Positions 35,607-44,489 of a stretch of DNA of 64,000 bases are shown here, piece after piece. The position numbers and the translations under genes are program-made. The first letter of the stretch is position 1. Each line of letters starts with the position of its first letter. Under the pieces are notes generated by a model, which was not told the DNA's origin, did not search any database, and saw only the letters and a list, made by a program, of their open reading frames with translations. The DNA is from CAZAMP01 sp964486455 (GTDB taxonomy: Bacteria; Eisenbacteria; RBG-16-71-46; CAZAMP01), in NCBI GenBank assembly GCA_964486455.1, contig CAZAMP010000018.1, positions 1 through 64,000 on the forward strand. Direction: 5' to 3'.

Positions 35607-37553
35607 CTAGTGACTCACACTTTCCGCGGTTTGGGGTGACCGGGTCGATCCTGATGTCGGGCCCGATGAGAAATCCGTTTGCGTGCTCCGCAGAACATCC
35701 GTCTTGAACAGAAGCTCCATCGTCAGCACGGTCCAGAGTGCGCGCGCTTCCGCACGCGACAGGCCACCGGCGTCGGCGAACTCGGACTTGTCGAGGAGCC
35801 GCCGGACCCCCCGTCGATCGAAAATGCCACGCTCGGCGCACTCCCGCGATGCGATCACGTCCCGGTACTCGCCGAGCTTCCTCGGATCCCGGAACCACCG
35901 CGCGAGGTCGCCCACAAGCCCCCGATTCGGGATCCATTCGGAACGCGGAATGAAGTGTTCGTAGACACTTTGCTTCCAGTTCCTCCCGATCCGCTTCCCG
36001 TCGGGTCGGTTTGCGAGAAACCCCTGGGCGAACGAGAAAAGTGTAACGTCCTTCAGCGGATAGTCCAGCGCGAGTCCCAATCGGCGCGCAATGAGGCGCC
36101 GGCTGATGAGCGAGCTCGCGAAGAGATGATCATTGAACAGGCACCACCAGCTGTGCCGCTCGGCCAGACGGTGGCGGCCGACGCCGCGCGCCAGGCCGTC
36201 CGTGAAGTGCGGGGCCGGATCGAACGCGGCGCTCCGCCGCCCGAGAAGCGACATCACATTTCGGCCGTTTCGGAGCGTCCGCTCCGGGCACACCGCGATT
36301 CCGGCCAGCTCCTCGGGGCTCAGAGAGAGCAGCCACAGCGGCTCGCGGAGCCGCTTCGGTAGCCACGAGTGGATCGGGAGAAGCGCCCTGAGGGCGCGAG
36401 CGACGAGCGCTCCATGTCGCGACTGACTCGCGCGAATGGCACCGGGGCTGATCGGGGCAAACCCGGAGATGGAGCCCGTGCCCATGTCGCCTGTCCAGAG
36501 CTGCCCCTCCCGCTGGCCCAGCTCGGAGACCGCGGCCGCCAAGAGCAAATGATTGTAGTACTTGGGTGGAAAGCCGGTGGCGGCCAGGTACGGCTCCAGG
36601 TGGCCCCGGAGATCCAGGTCCTCTTCCATGAACCGTCGGCAGGGGTAGCCGTGCCGGCGAGCGAAGTCGGCCGCGACGCGCGATTCGTCGAAGCCGGTCC
36701 GCTTGCCGATCGTAATCGCCTGGACGTCGGCACCGACCTCCGCGGCGATCGCCATGAGCACGCGGGAATCCAACCCCCCGCTCGTGAGCAGTGTCACCGC
36801 CTGGTTCGGCCTGTAGTTGACCCGAATTCGCACCGCCCGCCGGAGGAGGCCCGTGCCGAGCCGGCGATAGAGCGGATCGGAAGGGTCCTCGACCGACCCC
36901 CCGCGCATCGCGAACTCCGCCAGGTCGATCCGGTGGGGGTGCGTCTCCCCCGGCGCGACGCGGAGCATCTCATCGCAGTAAAGCCTTCTCACTCCGCGAA
37001 AGAGCGTTTGGTCATCCACGGGATTTCGGTTCACGACGTAGTCGACGACACGGCCGGCGTTGATCTCTCGGCCGAGACCTAGAGCGTCCGAGACGAGCTG
37101 TGGGGAGCTGTTCACGACGGCCGTGCCTCCCGCCGTGCCGTAGTAGAGCGTGCGTGAGGAGATCCTATCCGCGACCACGGTGACCCGAAGCGTCCCCGGA
37201 ACCAGCTCTTCCCGGCTCACCGGATCGATGCCGGCGACCACGACGGCCACGAAGCGGCCGTTCGCCCGGGTCAGCTCATCCAGCACGTCGCCGGCGCCGT
37301 CACGATGGCCGAGGTGCTCGATGCCGCGGGTGCCAGCCATGTCGGGTGTGAACTCCGAGATCAGCTCGTAAACATGACCGATGACGACGATTTCCCCGTC
37401 GGCGACGGTATAGCGGGCGACCTCGGTTTCGTCGTCCGAAACCCACACGGAGGCGACGCTGGCCTGCCCGTCCCACCGTCCGACGCAGCGGGCCTTTGCC
37501 CCGCTCAAGACGGGGGTATCCTTGTCGGTCCGTGCGTGTACGAGATGGATCAC
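35607..37553 (-). CDS. Asparagine-synthetase-like amidotransferase lacking the Cys2 nucleophile
   Basis: 648 residues. The N-terminal third resembles a class-II glutaminase fold but begins MIHLVHARTD without Cys at position 2, so glutamine hydrolysis is unlikely. The synthetase part has the PP-loop TSGGLDSRVLMAIAAEVG and the region AADFARRHGYPCRR. AsnB-like proteins of this kind, missing Cys2, occur in polysaccharide gene clusters and in beta-lactam synthetase relatives. Probable chemistry: ATP-dependent activation of a carboxylate as an adenylate, followed by attack by an amine. It is the first gene of the operon AsnB-NodB-GT4-FemAB and is divergent from a GT4 gene (93-bp gap). Confidence 0.87.
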   Translation of the reverse strand: MIHLVHARTDKDTPVLSGAKARCVGRWDGQASVASVWVSDDETEVARYTVADGEIVVIGHVYELISEFTPDMAGTRGIEHLGHRDGAGDVLDELTRANGRFVAVVVAGIDPVSREELVPGTLRVTVVADRISSRTLYYGTAGGTAVVNSSPQLVSDALGLGREINAGRVVDYVVNRNPVDDQTLFRGVRRLYCDEMLRVAPGETHPHRIDLAEFAMRGGSVEDPSDPLYRRLGTGLLRRAVRIRVNYRPNQAVTLLTSGGLDSRVLMAIAAEVGADVQAITIGKRTGFDESRVAADFARRHGYPCRRFMEEDLDLRGHLEPYLAATGFPPKYYNHLLLAAAVSELGQREGQLWTGDMGTGSISGFAPISPGAIRASQSRHGALVARALRALLPIHSWLPKRLREPLWLLSLSPEELAGIAVCPERTLRNGRNVMSLLGRRSAAFDPAPHFTDGLARGVGRHRLAERHSWWCLFNDHLFASSLISRRLIARRLGLALDYPLKDVTLFSFAQGFLANRPDGKRIGRNWKQSVYEHFIPRSEWIPNRGLVGDLARWFRDPRKLGEYRDVIASRECAERGIFDRRGVRRLLDKSEFADAGGLSRAEARALWTVLTMELLFKTDVLRSTQTDFSSGPTSGSTRSPQTAESVSH

Positions 37554-37646
37554 GAGCGCGTCCTTTCGGCATACTTATCCACCTCTACCATCGTCCTGTT
37601 CATGCCCGTTCTTGACATCGTCCACGGAGACAGGCATTACGGTGTC

Positions 37647-38852
37647 ATGAGAATCCTCTATATCGTCCAGTACTACAGCCGTCCCGACGAGCCCGGGGGC
37701 AGCCGGCCCTACCAGTTCGCCAAACACTGGACCGCAGCGGGACATGACGTGGAGATCATCACCGGCGCGGTGAACCACAAGACCGGAAAAGTCCACGAAT
37801 CTGTCAGCGGTCGGCTGTCCGCGCCCGTACGGGAGGACGGCTTCACGGTGCGTCGCGTGCGGTCGTATCACGCCTACAAAGGCAGCATGAACAAACGCTA
37901 CGTCTCGTTTCTCTCCTACGCCCTGTCCGCCACGCTGATGGCCCCGCGCCGGCCGCGACCCGACGTGATCTTCGCGTCCTCGACACCGCTCACGACCGGG
38001 GCCGCGGGCGTGGTGCTCTCGAAGCTCACTGGGCTGCCGCTCGTGTTCGAGGCGCGCGACCTCTGGCCGAAAGCGGTCGTCGTCGCCGGGGTCATCGGAA
38101 CGGGTTGGAAGCTCCGGGCCGCCGAAAAGATGGAGTCGTGGATCTACGACAATGCCGAGCACGTAGTGGTCGTCTCGCAAGGCGATCGGTTGGAATTGAT
38201 CGAGCGTGGGCTCGACGCCGAACACGTTCACTGGGTGCCGAACGGCGTCGATGACTGGATGCTCCGGACCGATCCCCCGCCCGCGCCTGAACGAACGGGC
38301 CCGTTCGAGGTCTACTACGTCGGCGCCCACGGCAAGTGGAATCATCTCGATCGACTGCTCGACCTCGCCTCACGATGCGACGGCTCGATACGGTTCAGCC
38401 TCATCGGCGACGGCGATGTGAAGCCCGCGCTGATGGAGCGCGCCCGCCGCGACGGTCTCGCCAACGTGCGCTTCTTGGACCCGATGCCGAAGGAGCAGGC
38501 CTTCCGCGCGCTCGAGTCGGCGCATGCCACGATCGTCGTCTGCGGCACGCACGAGCACTACGAACAGTGGCTCCCCAACAAAGTTTTCGACTATCTCGCG
38601 GCGGGACGACCGATCTTCGTGCTCGGCACGGGCGAGCTGGCGCGGCTCATCGACGACGGCCGCTGTGGCCTCACGGCTCCGGCGACCGACCTCGACGGTG
38701 GGGCGGCGGCTCTCGGAACGCTGGCCGCGAGCGACAGGGCGACCCTGGACGCCATGGGGCGCGCGTCACGTTTGATCGCGGGTGACCGGTTCGCGAGGAG
38801 CATGCTGGCGGATCGGATGATCAACATCTTCGAAAACGCCCGAAGGCAATGA
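37647..38852 (+). CDS. GT4-family glycosyltransferase (WbuB-like)
   Basis: 401 residues from ATG 37647 (MRILYIVQYYSRPDEPGG); an upstream extension of the frame is antisense to the AsnB-like gene. Diagnostic: SRPYQFAKHWTAAGHDVEI, IFASSTPLTTGAAG, LVFEARDLWPKAVVVAG, and VVVSQGDRLELIERG in the acceptor half, then WVPNGVDDWML and FEVYYVGAHGKWNHLDRLL in the donor half; WLPNKVFDYLAAGRPI replaces the classical E-x7-E with K-x3-D. This is the L-fucosamine/rhamnosamine transferase-like subgroup. The stop overlaps the following lyase gene (ATGA). Confidence 0.9.
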   Translation: MRILYIVQYYSRPDEPGGSRPYQFAKHWTAAGHDVEIITGAVNHKTGKVHESVSGRLSAPVREDGFTVRRVRSYHAYKGSMNKRYVSFLSYALSATLMAPRRPRPDVIFASSTPLTTGAAGVVLSKLTGLPLVFEARDLWPKAVVVAGVIGTGWKLRAAEKMESWIYDNAEHVVVVSQGDRLELIERGLDAEHVHWVPNGVDDWMLRTDPPPAPERTGPFEVYYVGAHGKWNHLDRLLDLASRCDGSIRFSLIGDGDVKPALMERARRDGLANVRFLDPMPKEQAFRALESAHATIVVCGTHEHYEQWLPNKVFDYLAAGRPIFVLGTGELARLIDDGRCGLTAPATDLDGGAAALGTLAASDRATLDAMGRASRLIAGDRFARSMLADRMINIFENARRQ

Positions 38853-41248
38853 AGCCGAAGTCCACCGCCCATCTCGCGTTCTTCCCGGTGCTCCTCCTTG
38901 CGCTCCTTGCGTCCGCCGCCTTCGCTGGTCCTTCACAGGCGGCGCCGTCGCTGGACGATCTCCCACCCCACCCGCGCCTCTTCCTGACTCAACCTGAGCT
39001 TGCGGCGCTGCGCGCGGATTGCCTGGGCGGTTCCAAGCGAGACCTCTACGGCATGATCCGGCGCTACGCCGAGCGAAAGCTCCCCAGGAAAGGCCCGACG
39101 GACAACCCCGTCCAGGTGTCCGTCTTCGCCTTCGTCTACCTCATCGAAGAGGACATGCGCTTCGGCAAAGAGGCCGTCCTGGGACTCATGCGCGTAGTTC
39201 GGCAGAAGAAGTGGTACGCGAAGCAGGAAGGCTACCAGTTCATGCCGATGGTCTACGACCACATCTACCCACTTCTCACGCGCGCTCAGATCGATTCGGT
39301 GATCAGAGTGGCGCGGCTCAGGGTCAAGCCCGGACACTACGCGAAGTCGCCCTACTACAACCTCGAGGCGAACGCCGCGGCGAGCTGCGTCGTCAACGGC
39401 ATCACGTTCTTCGGCGACGGAGACGCGTCATCGGACCGCCACTTCCGGGAGACGTTCGTCAACGGCTTCAACAGATTGGCCGGCGAGGGAACGCATCACC
39501 CCGACACCGGAAGCGCCGAGCTTCGCGGCGGCGTGCTCCGCACGCGCCTCCACTACGCGCGCGACGGTGGCTACCACAAGGACCGCGCATACACGTGCAA
39601 GGATCTCGCGAGCCTGGTTCACTTCGCCGAGGCGATGCGCGCTCTGGGACTCTTCGACGCGTACGCGTTCGCGCGTGACTACTACGTCAACGTCGTCGAC
39701 TACCTGCTCTGGATCACACGGCCCGACGGCACCGGGCTTCGCCAAACCACGGGACAGGGGCACCGGAGGCTCACGCCGCGCGGCTACGAGGCGCTCGCCG
39801 GGATCGGGCGTCAGTTCCGCCTGGGCAAAACCGCGTGGATGATCGATAACCGGTTGCTCGGAGACGGCGTCCCGCCCGCCTACGAGGCGGTTCTCTTCTG
39901 CATCCTCTGGGATCCGATGCTCGCTCCGGAGCCCCCCACGGTCGAGTCGATGGGAACGAGCAAAGCATTCAACGGCGGCGCGGCGCGATACGTCTATCGA
40001 TCGGGATGGGACGTATCACCCGAGAGCCGGGACTTCGTCTTTCACATCGATGCGTCCGACTACATGGGTGACAACGTCTACTGGACCGTCGGCGGGTTCG
40101 AGATCTTCTATCGCGGCGCGCTTGCCATCAAGTCCGGCAACTACGCCGCGTTCGACGATCACTACGGCCACTACAACACGGCGACCATCTCCGCGAACTG
40201 CGTGATCGTCCGTGACGACGGGCAGAAGGAGATCCGAGATCGCAGCGGGCAGGACAACATCAGAAAGAGCATCGGGCGGCCGGAGAAGCTCGGCGACGTT
40301 GCCGAGGGGAGTGTGCTCGATCGCGCGCGGATCGACTCCGTACGCACTCGCGTCGCGGGCGGACGCGAGTGGAGCCTGGTCTCGGTCACGCTTCGGCCGA
40401 AAGCGATCTACGTCAAGACAAAGAAGGCGGAAAGCTGGATCCGGCGCGTGCTCGTCACCGACGGCATCGCGGTGATCTACGATCGCGTGAAGGCCCGCGA
40501 CGCGGACTTCCCGATCAGCTGGCTTCTGCACACCGTCGAGGAACCGGTCGTGAGCGGAGCGATATCGGACGTGGACGTGCCGGGGCATATCAGCTGGCAC
40601 GCGGGAGACACGTTTCATGTCACGCGCTCGATGCCGATCGAAAGCTCACCGAACGGAGGGAACCTTCACGGGACGAGGCTTCTGCCGCGGCATGCGCGGA
40701 CACGCAAGGTGGGAGGCGACGGCTATTCGTTCTGGGTGGACAGCGCGCACCCCGTTCCCGGCGCTCAGCCGATGGGGCGGAACTTCGAAATCGGGCGGCC
40801 GGAAGTACGCTACAGCCGGCGCGAGGCGGGCGCCTGGCGGCTCGAGATCCACCCCATCGAGCCCGGGCCGGCGCAGGAGTTCCTCGTCGCGCTGCAGGCG
40901 AGCGACGAGGAGTATGGCGATACCTTCCAGCTCGTGCTGGACGCGGAAACCGCCGGCTTCGTGCACGACGGCGTGATGCTCGGGTTCTCGCGTACCGACC
41001 CTCCGCCGGAAAGACCTTCTTATCGACTGCACGGCGACGCGGAGCTGATCCTGCTGTTCGATTTGGCGCCGAGGACGGCGTACCGCATGGAGATCATCGA
41101 CGAGAGCGACTCGACGGGGATGATGGTGAAGGGTCTCGCGAATCTGATGGAGCTACGAAGCGATGACCGGGGATGCGCAGTCGGCGAGATTCAGTTGCCG
41201 GCTGGAACTCGGTTCCGGCTGGATCCGCTCAAGGACGCTCTGCCGTAA
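38849..41248 (+). CDS. Secreted heparinase II/III-like polysaccharide lyase (second copy)
   Basis: 799 residues; the start overlaps the upstream GT4 stop by four bases (ATGA). Signal peptide with LAFFPVLLLALLASAAFAG. The alpha toroid half contains HPRLFLTQPELAALRADC, VYDHIYPLLTRAQIDSV and YYNLEANAAASCVVNGI. The beta-sandwich half has FVFHIDASDYMGDNVYW, FEIFYRGALAIKSGNYAAF and DDHYGHYNTATISANCVIV, the conserved heparinase II/III strand set with Tyr and His. Only distantly related to the one at 22606. It is coupled to a glycosyltransferase, which suggests it acts on the polymer made here. Its 3' end overlaps a convergent gene by 20 bp. Confidence 0.82.
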   Translation: MKPKSTAHLAFFPVLLLALLASAAFAGPSQAAPSLDDLPPHPRLFLTQPELAALRADCLGGSKRDLYGMIRRYAERKLPRKGPTDNPVQVSVFAFVYLIEEDMRFGKEAVLGLMRVVRQKKWYAKQEGYQFMPMVYDHIYPLLTRAQIDSVIRVARLRVKPGHYAKSPYYNLEANAAASCVVNGITFFGDGDASSDRHFRETFVNGFNRLAGEGTHHPDTGSAELRGGVLRTRLHYARDGGYHKDRAYTCKDLASLVHFAEAMRALGLFDAYAFARDYYVNVVDYLLWITRPDGTGLRQTTGQGHRRLTPRGYEALAGIGRQFRLGKTAWMIDNRLLGDGVPPAYEAVLFCILWDPMLAPEPPTVESMGTSKAFNGGAARYVYRSGWDVSPESRDFVFHIDASDYMGDNVYWTVGGFEIFYRGALAIKSGNYAAFDDHYGHYNTATISANCVIVRDDGQKEIRDRSGQDNIRKSIGRPEKLGDVAEGSVLDRARIDSVRTRVAGGREWSLVSVTLRPKAIYVKTKKAESWIRRVLVTDGIAVIYDRVKARDADFPISWLLHTVEEPVVSGAISDVDVPGHISWHAGDTFHVTRSMPIESSPNGGNLHGTRLLPRHARTRKVGGDGYSFWVDSAHPVPGAQPMGRNFEIGRPEVRYSRREAGAWRLEIHPIEPGPAQEFLVALQASDEEYGDTFQLVLDAETAGFVHDGVMLGFSRTDPPPERPSYRLHGDAELILLFDLAPRTAYRMEIIDESDSTGMMVKGLANLMELRSDDRGCAVGEIQLPAGTRFRLDPLKDALP

Positions 41249-43196
41249 GGCCGGCGTCTTCCCAAGTGAAACGGTAGATGCTCGTCGCTCCGTCGGGCGA
41301 TACGAAATCGGCGGGACGATCGGACAGCAGCGACTGAAGCGACGGGTCCATCTTCTCGCTTTCACTCTTGAGGTGAGATCCCTTGGCAAACACCCAGACC
41401 ACCGGCCACTTCTCGCAGTATGCCAGGAAATCGTCCAGCGTCGGGATCAACTCGGCGCTCAGGTAGATATCTCGGATCGTGCCGAGCGAATCCACGTAGG
41501 CCTGACGGCCCCACCCCCGCCAACGTGTCCATGCATCGACCCGCTCCAGATAAGCGTAGGTCATGAGCCAGTCCGTCGCCACAACCCTATCACCGGGTTC
41601 CAACCGCGGCCGCAGCCATTCCACGGCGCTCTCGATGTCCCACGCCACCCGCGTGCCGGGGGTCCACCAGTCCTCACCGGTCTCACGAGTCACGTAGGCC
41701 GTCGACTTCTGCAGAACCCCACCCATGAGAAACGCGATAGCGGCGAGCGCGGTCACGGCGATCGGCATGGGCGCGGTCCGAGGCCCGCCCCGCGAAACGA
41801 GCTGGTTGAGCCAGTCGAGACCCCGCACGACCGACCAGCCGGCGAGAAGCCCCCAAAGCGGCCAGATCTCGACGAGAAACCGGGCCTGCGTCTTCCACGT
41901 GAGAAGCCCGCGGGTCAAGAGCAGGAGGATCACCGCCAGTAGAAGAAAGCGCTCTCCAAACGTTGCGTTCCCCCGCCAGGCGCGAACGGTGATCGCCACC
42001 GCACCCGCGCAGGCCGCGATGCCGACCGGCAGCGCATCGAGGAGGTAGCTGAGGTAGCGTGCCGGCCAACGCAGGATGATCTCGACGGAATCACGGAGTC
42101 CACAACCCATGGACTTGGCGGCGACAACCCAGACGATCCCCGCGATCATGACGGTGACGAGCCCGATCGCAAGCGCCCGTGATCCCGTCGGGCCCGGAAA
42201 GAGTTCGTCCTTGTGAAGAATCAGGATCACCATGGCGGCGACGGCCACGCCCACTTGATGCACTCCGGCGGCCGCGAGTGCGAACGCGAGGCCGAGCATG
42301 CCGAGAAGTCGAGTGAGCCACGGCCGCCCGCGGGTCGCCGAGATGGCCACGACGGCGAACACAACGGCGAAGACGACGCCCAGCGCGTAAGGGCCGATGT
42401 CCCCGATCAGCATCGTCGACAGCGCCCACGGATCCTGGGAGAGCGTATCCTGAATCGGCTGAGAGGCGACCTTCTCGGCAATGTCGGGAACCGGTTCCAC
42501 CGCATTCTCATGGCCGCCCATGAACGCGCTCCGGTTCCAGGCCTGGTGCCACTTGGCGACGGCGATCAACACCGTCGCCGACACCAATACGGAAAGGCGC
42601 ATGCGCCATGATGACCACCGAACGAGTACCGGGATGAAAAGCACGCATAATGTCCCGCCTAGCTGGTGCGCCCCCATCGACAGTAGGACCAATGCAGAGG
42701 CTATCCAGAGATCGCGGTGCTTCCCCGATTCCCAGAGCCGATACACCGCGAACATCGCCAACATCGCGAGAAGTGAGTAGAGCGAGTACATGCGGACGTA
42801 TCGCCCAAGCATGACCTCTTCCCACACAACGGCGAAGATCACCGCGCCCGCGACAGCGCTCCACGCTCCAACCCATGGCCGACCGAGTCGGAGCACCGCC
42901 ACCCCACCGAGCACCGAGAAAAAGATCGACACGAGACGCGGCAGCCAGTCCGTATGCGTGGCCGCGAGCGGCGCGATCACATAGTGATAGAGCGGGGCCC
43001 GGAGGTAGAGATGACCGGAGGGGAGCTGGGGCTCTCCGGTCTCGGCGATCCCACGCGCGACGATCGTGCTGATATCCTCGTCACCGTGAAGTCCCTGCCG
43101 ATCCAGGAAAGGCAGACGGAAGAGCAGCATCAGGAGGATCACCGCCAGGAGGATCCCCCATCCCATTCGCGTGGTTGGAGCGGTCACACTGCTCAT
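41229..43196 (-). CDS. Multi-pass membrane glycosyltransferase (GT39/GT83, ArnT/PMT-like)
   Basis: 655 residues from ATG 43196 with AAGGA upstream; a frame further upstream overlaps the preceding gene. The first ~450 residues have 10 or more hydrophobic segments; FRLPFLDRQGLHGDEDIST near residue 35 contains the Asp-Glu pair used as catalytic base in the first periplasmic loop of GT-C enzymes. The C-terminal ~200 residues are soluble. It would transfer a sugar from a polyprenyl-phosphate donor onto a periplasmic acceptor, consistent with the GT2 gene at 45565 that could make such a donor. It is co-transcribed behind a NodB deacetylase gene (13-bp gap). Confidence 0.85.
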   Translation of the reverse strand: MSSVTAPTTRMGWGILLAVILLMLLFRLPFLDRQGLHGDEDISTIVARGIAETGEPQLPSGHLYLRAPLYHYVIAPLAATHTDWLPRLVSIFFSVLGGVAVLRLGRPWVGAWSAVAGAVIFAVVWEEVMLGRYVRMYSLYSLLAMLAMFAVYRLWESGKHRDLWIASALVLLSMGAHQLGGTLCVLFIPVLVRWSSWRMRLSVLVSATVLIAVAKWHQAWNRSAFMGGHENAVEPVPDIAEKVASQPIQDTLSQDPWALSTMLIGDIGPYALGVVFAVVFAVVAISATRGRPWLTRLLGMLGLAFALAAAGVHQVGVAVAAMVILILHKDELFPGPTGSRALAIGLVTVMIAGIVWVVAAKSMGCGLRDSVEIILRWPARYLSYLLDALPVGIAACAGAVAITVRAWRGNATFGERFLLLAVILLLLTRGLLTWKTQARFLVEIWPLWGLLAGWSVVRGLDWLNQLVSRGGPRTAPMPIAVTALAAIAFLMGGVLQKSTAYVTRETGEDWWTPGTRVAWDIESAVEWLRPRLEPGDRVVATDWLMTYAYLERVDAWTRWRGWGRQAYVDSLGTIRDIYLSAELIPTLDDFLAYCEKWPVVWVFAKGSHLKSESEKMDPSLQSLLSDRPADFVSPDGATSIYRFTWEDAGLTAERP

Positions 43197-43209
43197 TCGG
43201 CTTCCTTGT

Positions 43210-44250
43210 TCACCCGCCGGACCTGCCAAACCTCAAGTTTCGTAACAGCAGGACGTCAAAAACCCCCAGCAACTCCGCTTCGAAGAGCGTCCAGGAGAAG
43301 TCCCTTCCCGTCAGTGAGTACTTCGGCTCACTGACCCCGATTCTTGGGATTCGAAATGGATCCGAGCGCAATGAATAGTAGCCTTTCTCCGTCGTGAAAG
43401 CGTAAGTGAATCCGGCGCCTCGGACCCGATCCACGATTCGATCGTCGTGGCTCCCATTGGGATAGGCGAAGAGCTCGAGCCCACTCCCCAGTCGCTCGGA
43501 CAGATCGTTTCGGCATCCGTCGATCTCGCCTTCCAGCTCGGCACCGGTGCAGTGGGTCAGAATGGCGTGGGCGCGGCCGTGACCGGCGAATTCCGCCCCT
43601 TCGCCGAGCATGGCGCGGGCCTGGTCGAACGTCATGGCCTGGGGAACCTCGTGAGGGTCGATCCGCGCCGCCGCCGTGACGATCAGCTCCCGTACCTCAT
43701 CGCGAAGCGCGGAGTACGGCAGCCCCTTCAGCCGAGCGATGGCCGACTCCGCCGCATGCCCGTACGTGGCCTCCCCTACGCCACTGACCGGATAGGCCGA
43801 GCCACCTTCCGGGCGGTGAGTGGCGGCCACGATCTCCCACCAGAGCGGGGAGATCCCGGCGACGAATTCCGTGGTGAGGCAAAATATGGCCGTGGCGCCG
43901 ACCTCACGAAGAATGGGCCAGGCGTTGACGGCATTGTCGAGATAGCCATCGTCGAACGTGATGGCCATATGCGGGCGGGGGTCGCCGCGCCGGGCGGCCG
44001 ACACGCAATCCTCCCACGGGGCGACTCGGTATCGCCGGGTGACCTCCGCGACCAGCTTCGCGAATAGCTCGGTCGGCACGCCCATCGGAACGCGGGCGTC
44101 CGGATCGCCGTCGACCCGATGCAGCCAGAGAACGGGAATCTGCCCTCGCCGCGCGCGATGACGCCTGAGCCAGCGCAATATGCCGGTGGCACGGAGAACG
44201 GCGGCAATGATCCATTTGACCAGCTGCACCGCTCTCTGGAAGCTTCCCAT
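43210..44250 (-). CDS. NodB-type polysaccharide deacetylase (second copy)
   Basis: 346 residues. An N-terminal membrane-proximal stretch is followed by VLWLHRVDGD, MAITFDDGYLDNAVNAWPIL with the Asp pair, ATAIFCLTTEF, and FAGHGRAHAILTH with the metal His-x3-His; ELFAYPNGSHDD completes motif 3. It is not a close copy of the enzyme at 34608 and probably acts on a different sugar or at a different step. It is upstream of the GT39-like gene and is divergent from the epimerase-like gene at 44490 with about 240 bp between. Confidence 0.9.
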   Translation of the reverse strand: MGSFQRAVQLVKWIIAAVLRATGILRWLRRHRARRGQIPVLWLHRVDGDPDARVPMGVPTELFAKLVAEVTRRYRVAPWEDCVSAARRGDPRPHMAITFDDGYLDNAVNAWPILREVGATAIFCLTTEFVAGISPLWWEIVAATHRPEGGSAYPVSGVGEATYGHAAESAIARLKGLPYSALRDEVRELIVTAAARIDPHEVPQAMTFDQARAMLGEGAEFAGHGRAHAILTHCTGAELEGEIDGCRNDLSERLGSGLELFAYPNGSHDDRIVDRVRGAGFTYAFTTEKGYYSLRSDPFRIPRIGVSEPKYSLTGRDFSWTLFEAELLGVFDVLLLRNLRFGRSGG

Positions 44251-44489
44251 CAGATCTCCTGCTCTGCGCGGGTCCCCCGCAGATACTCCCGTATGGCCGA
44301 GTTCTTAGCAGAACGCGGTCCAATAGGAAAGCCCGGGGGCCCAGGCTCGGCTCTCGGGCCACGAAAGCGCGATTCCCCGCCTCCTTCCCGCTTGTCGGCC
44401 CCTGGAAACGCAAGTAGACTTTCCCGGCCTTTCTACAGACAGGATCGGGTGCCGGAGGCCCCGTGGGGACAGCAATCGGAGGTGTGGTG

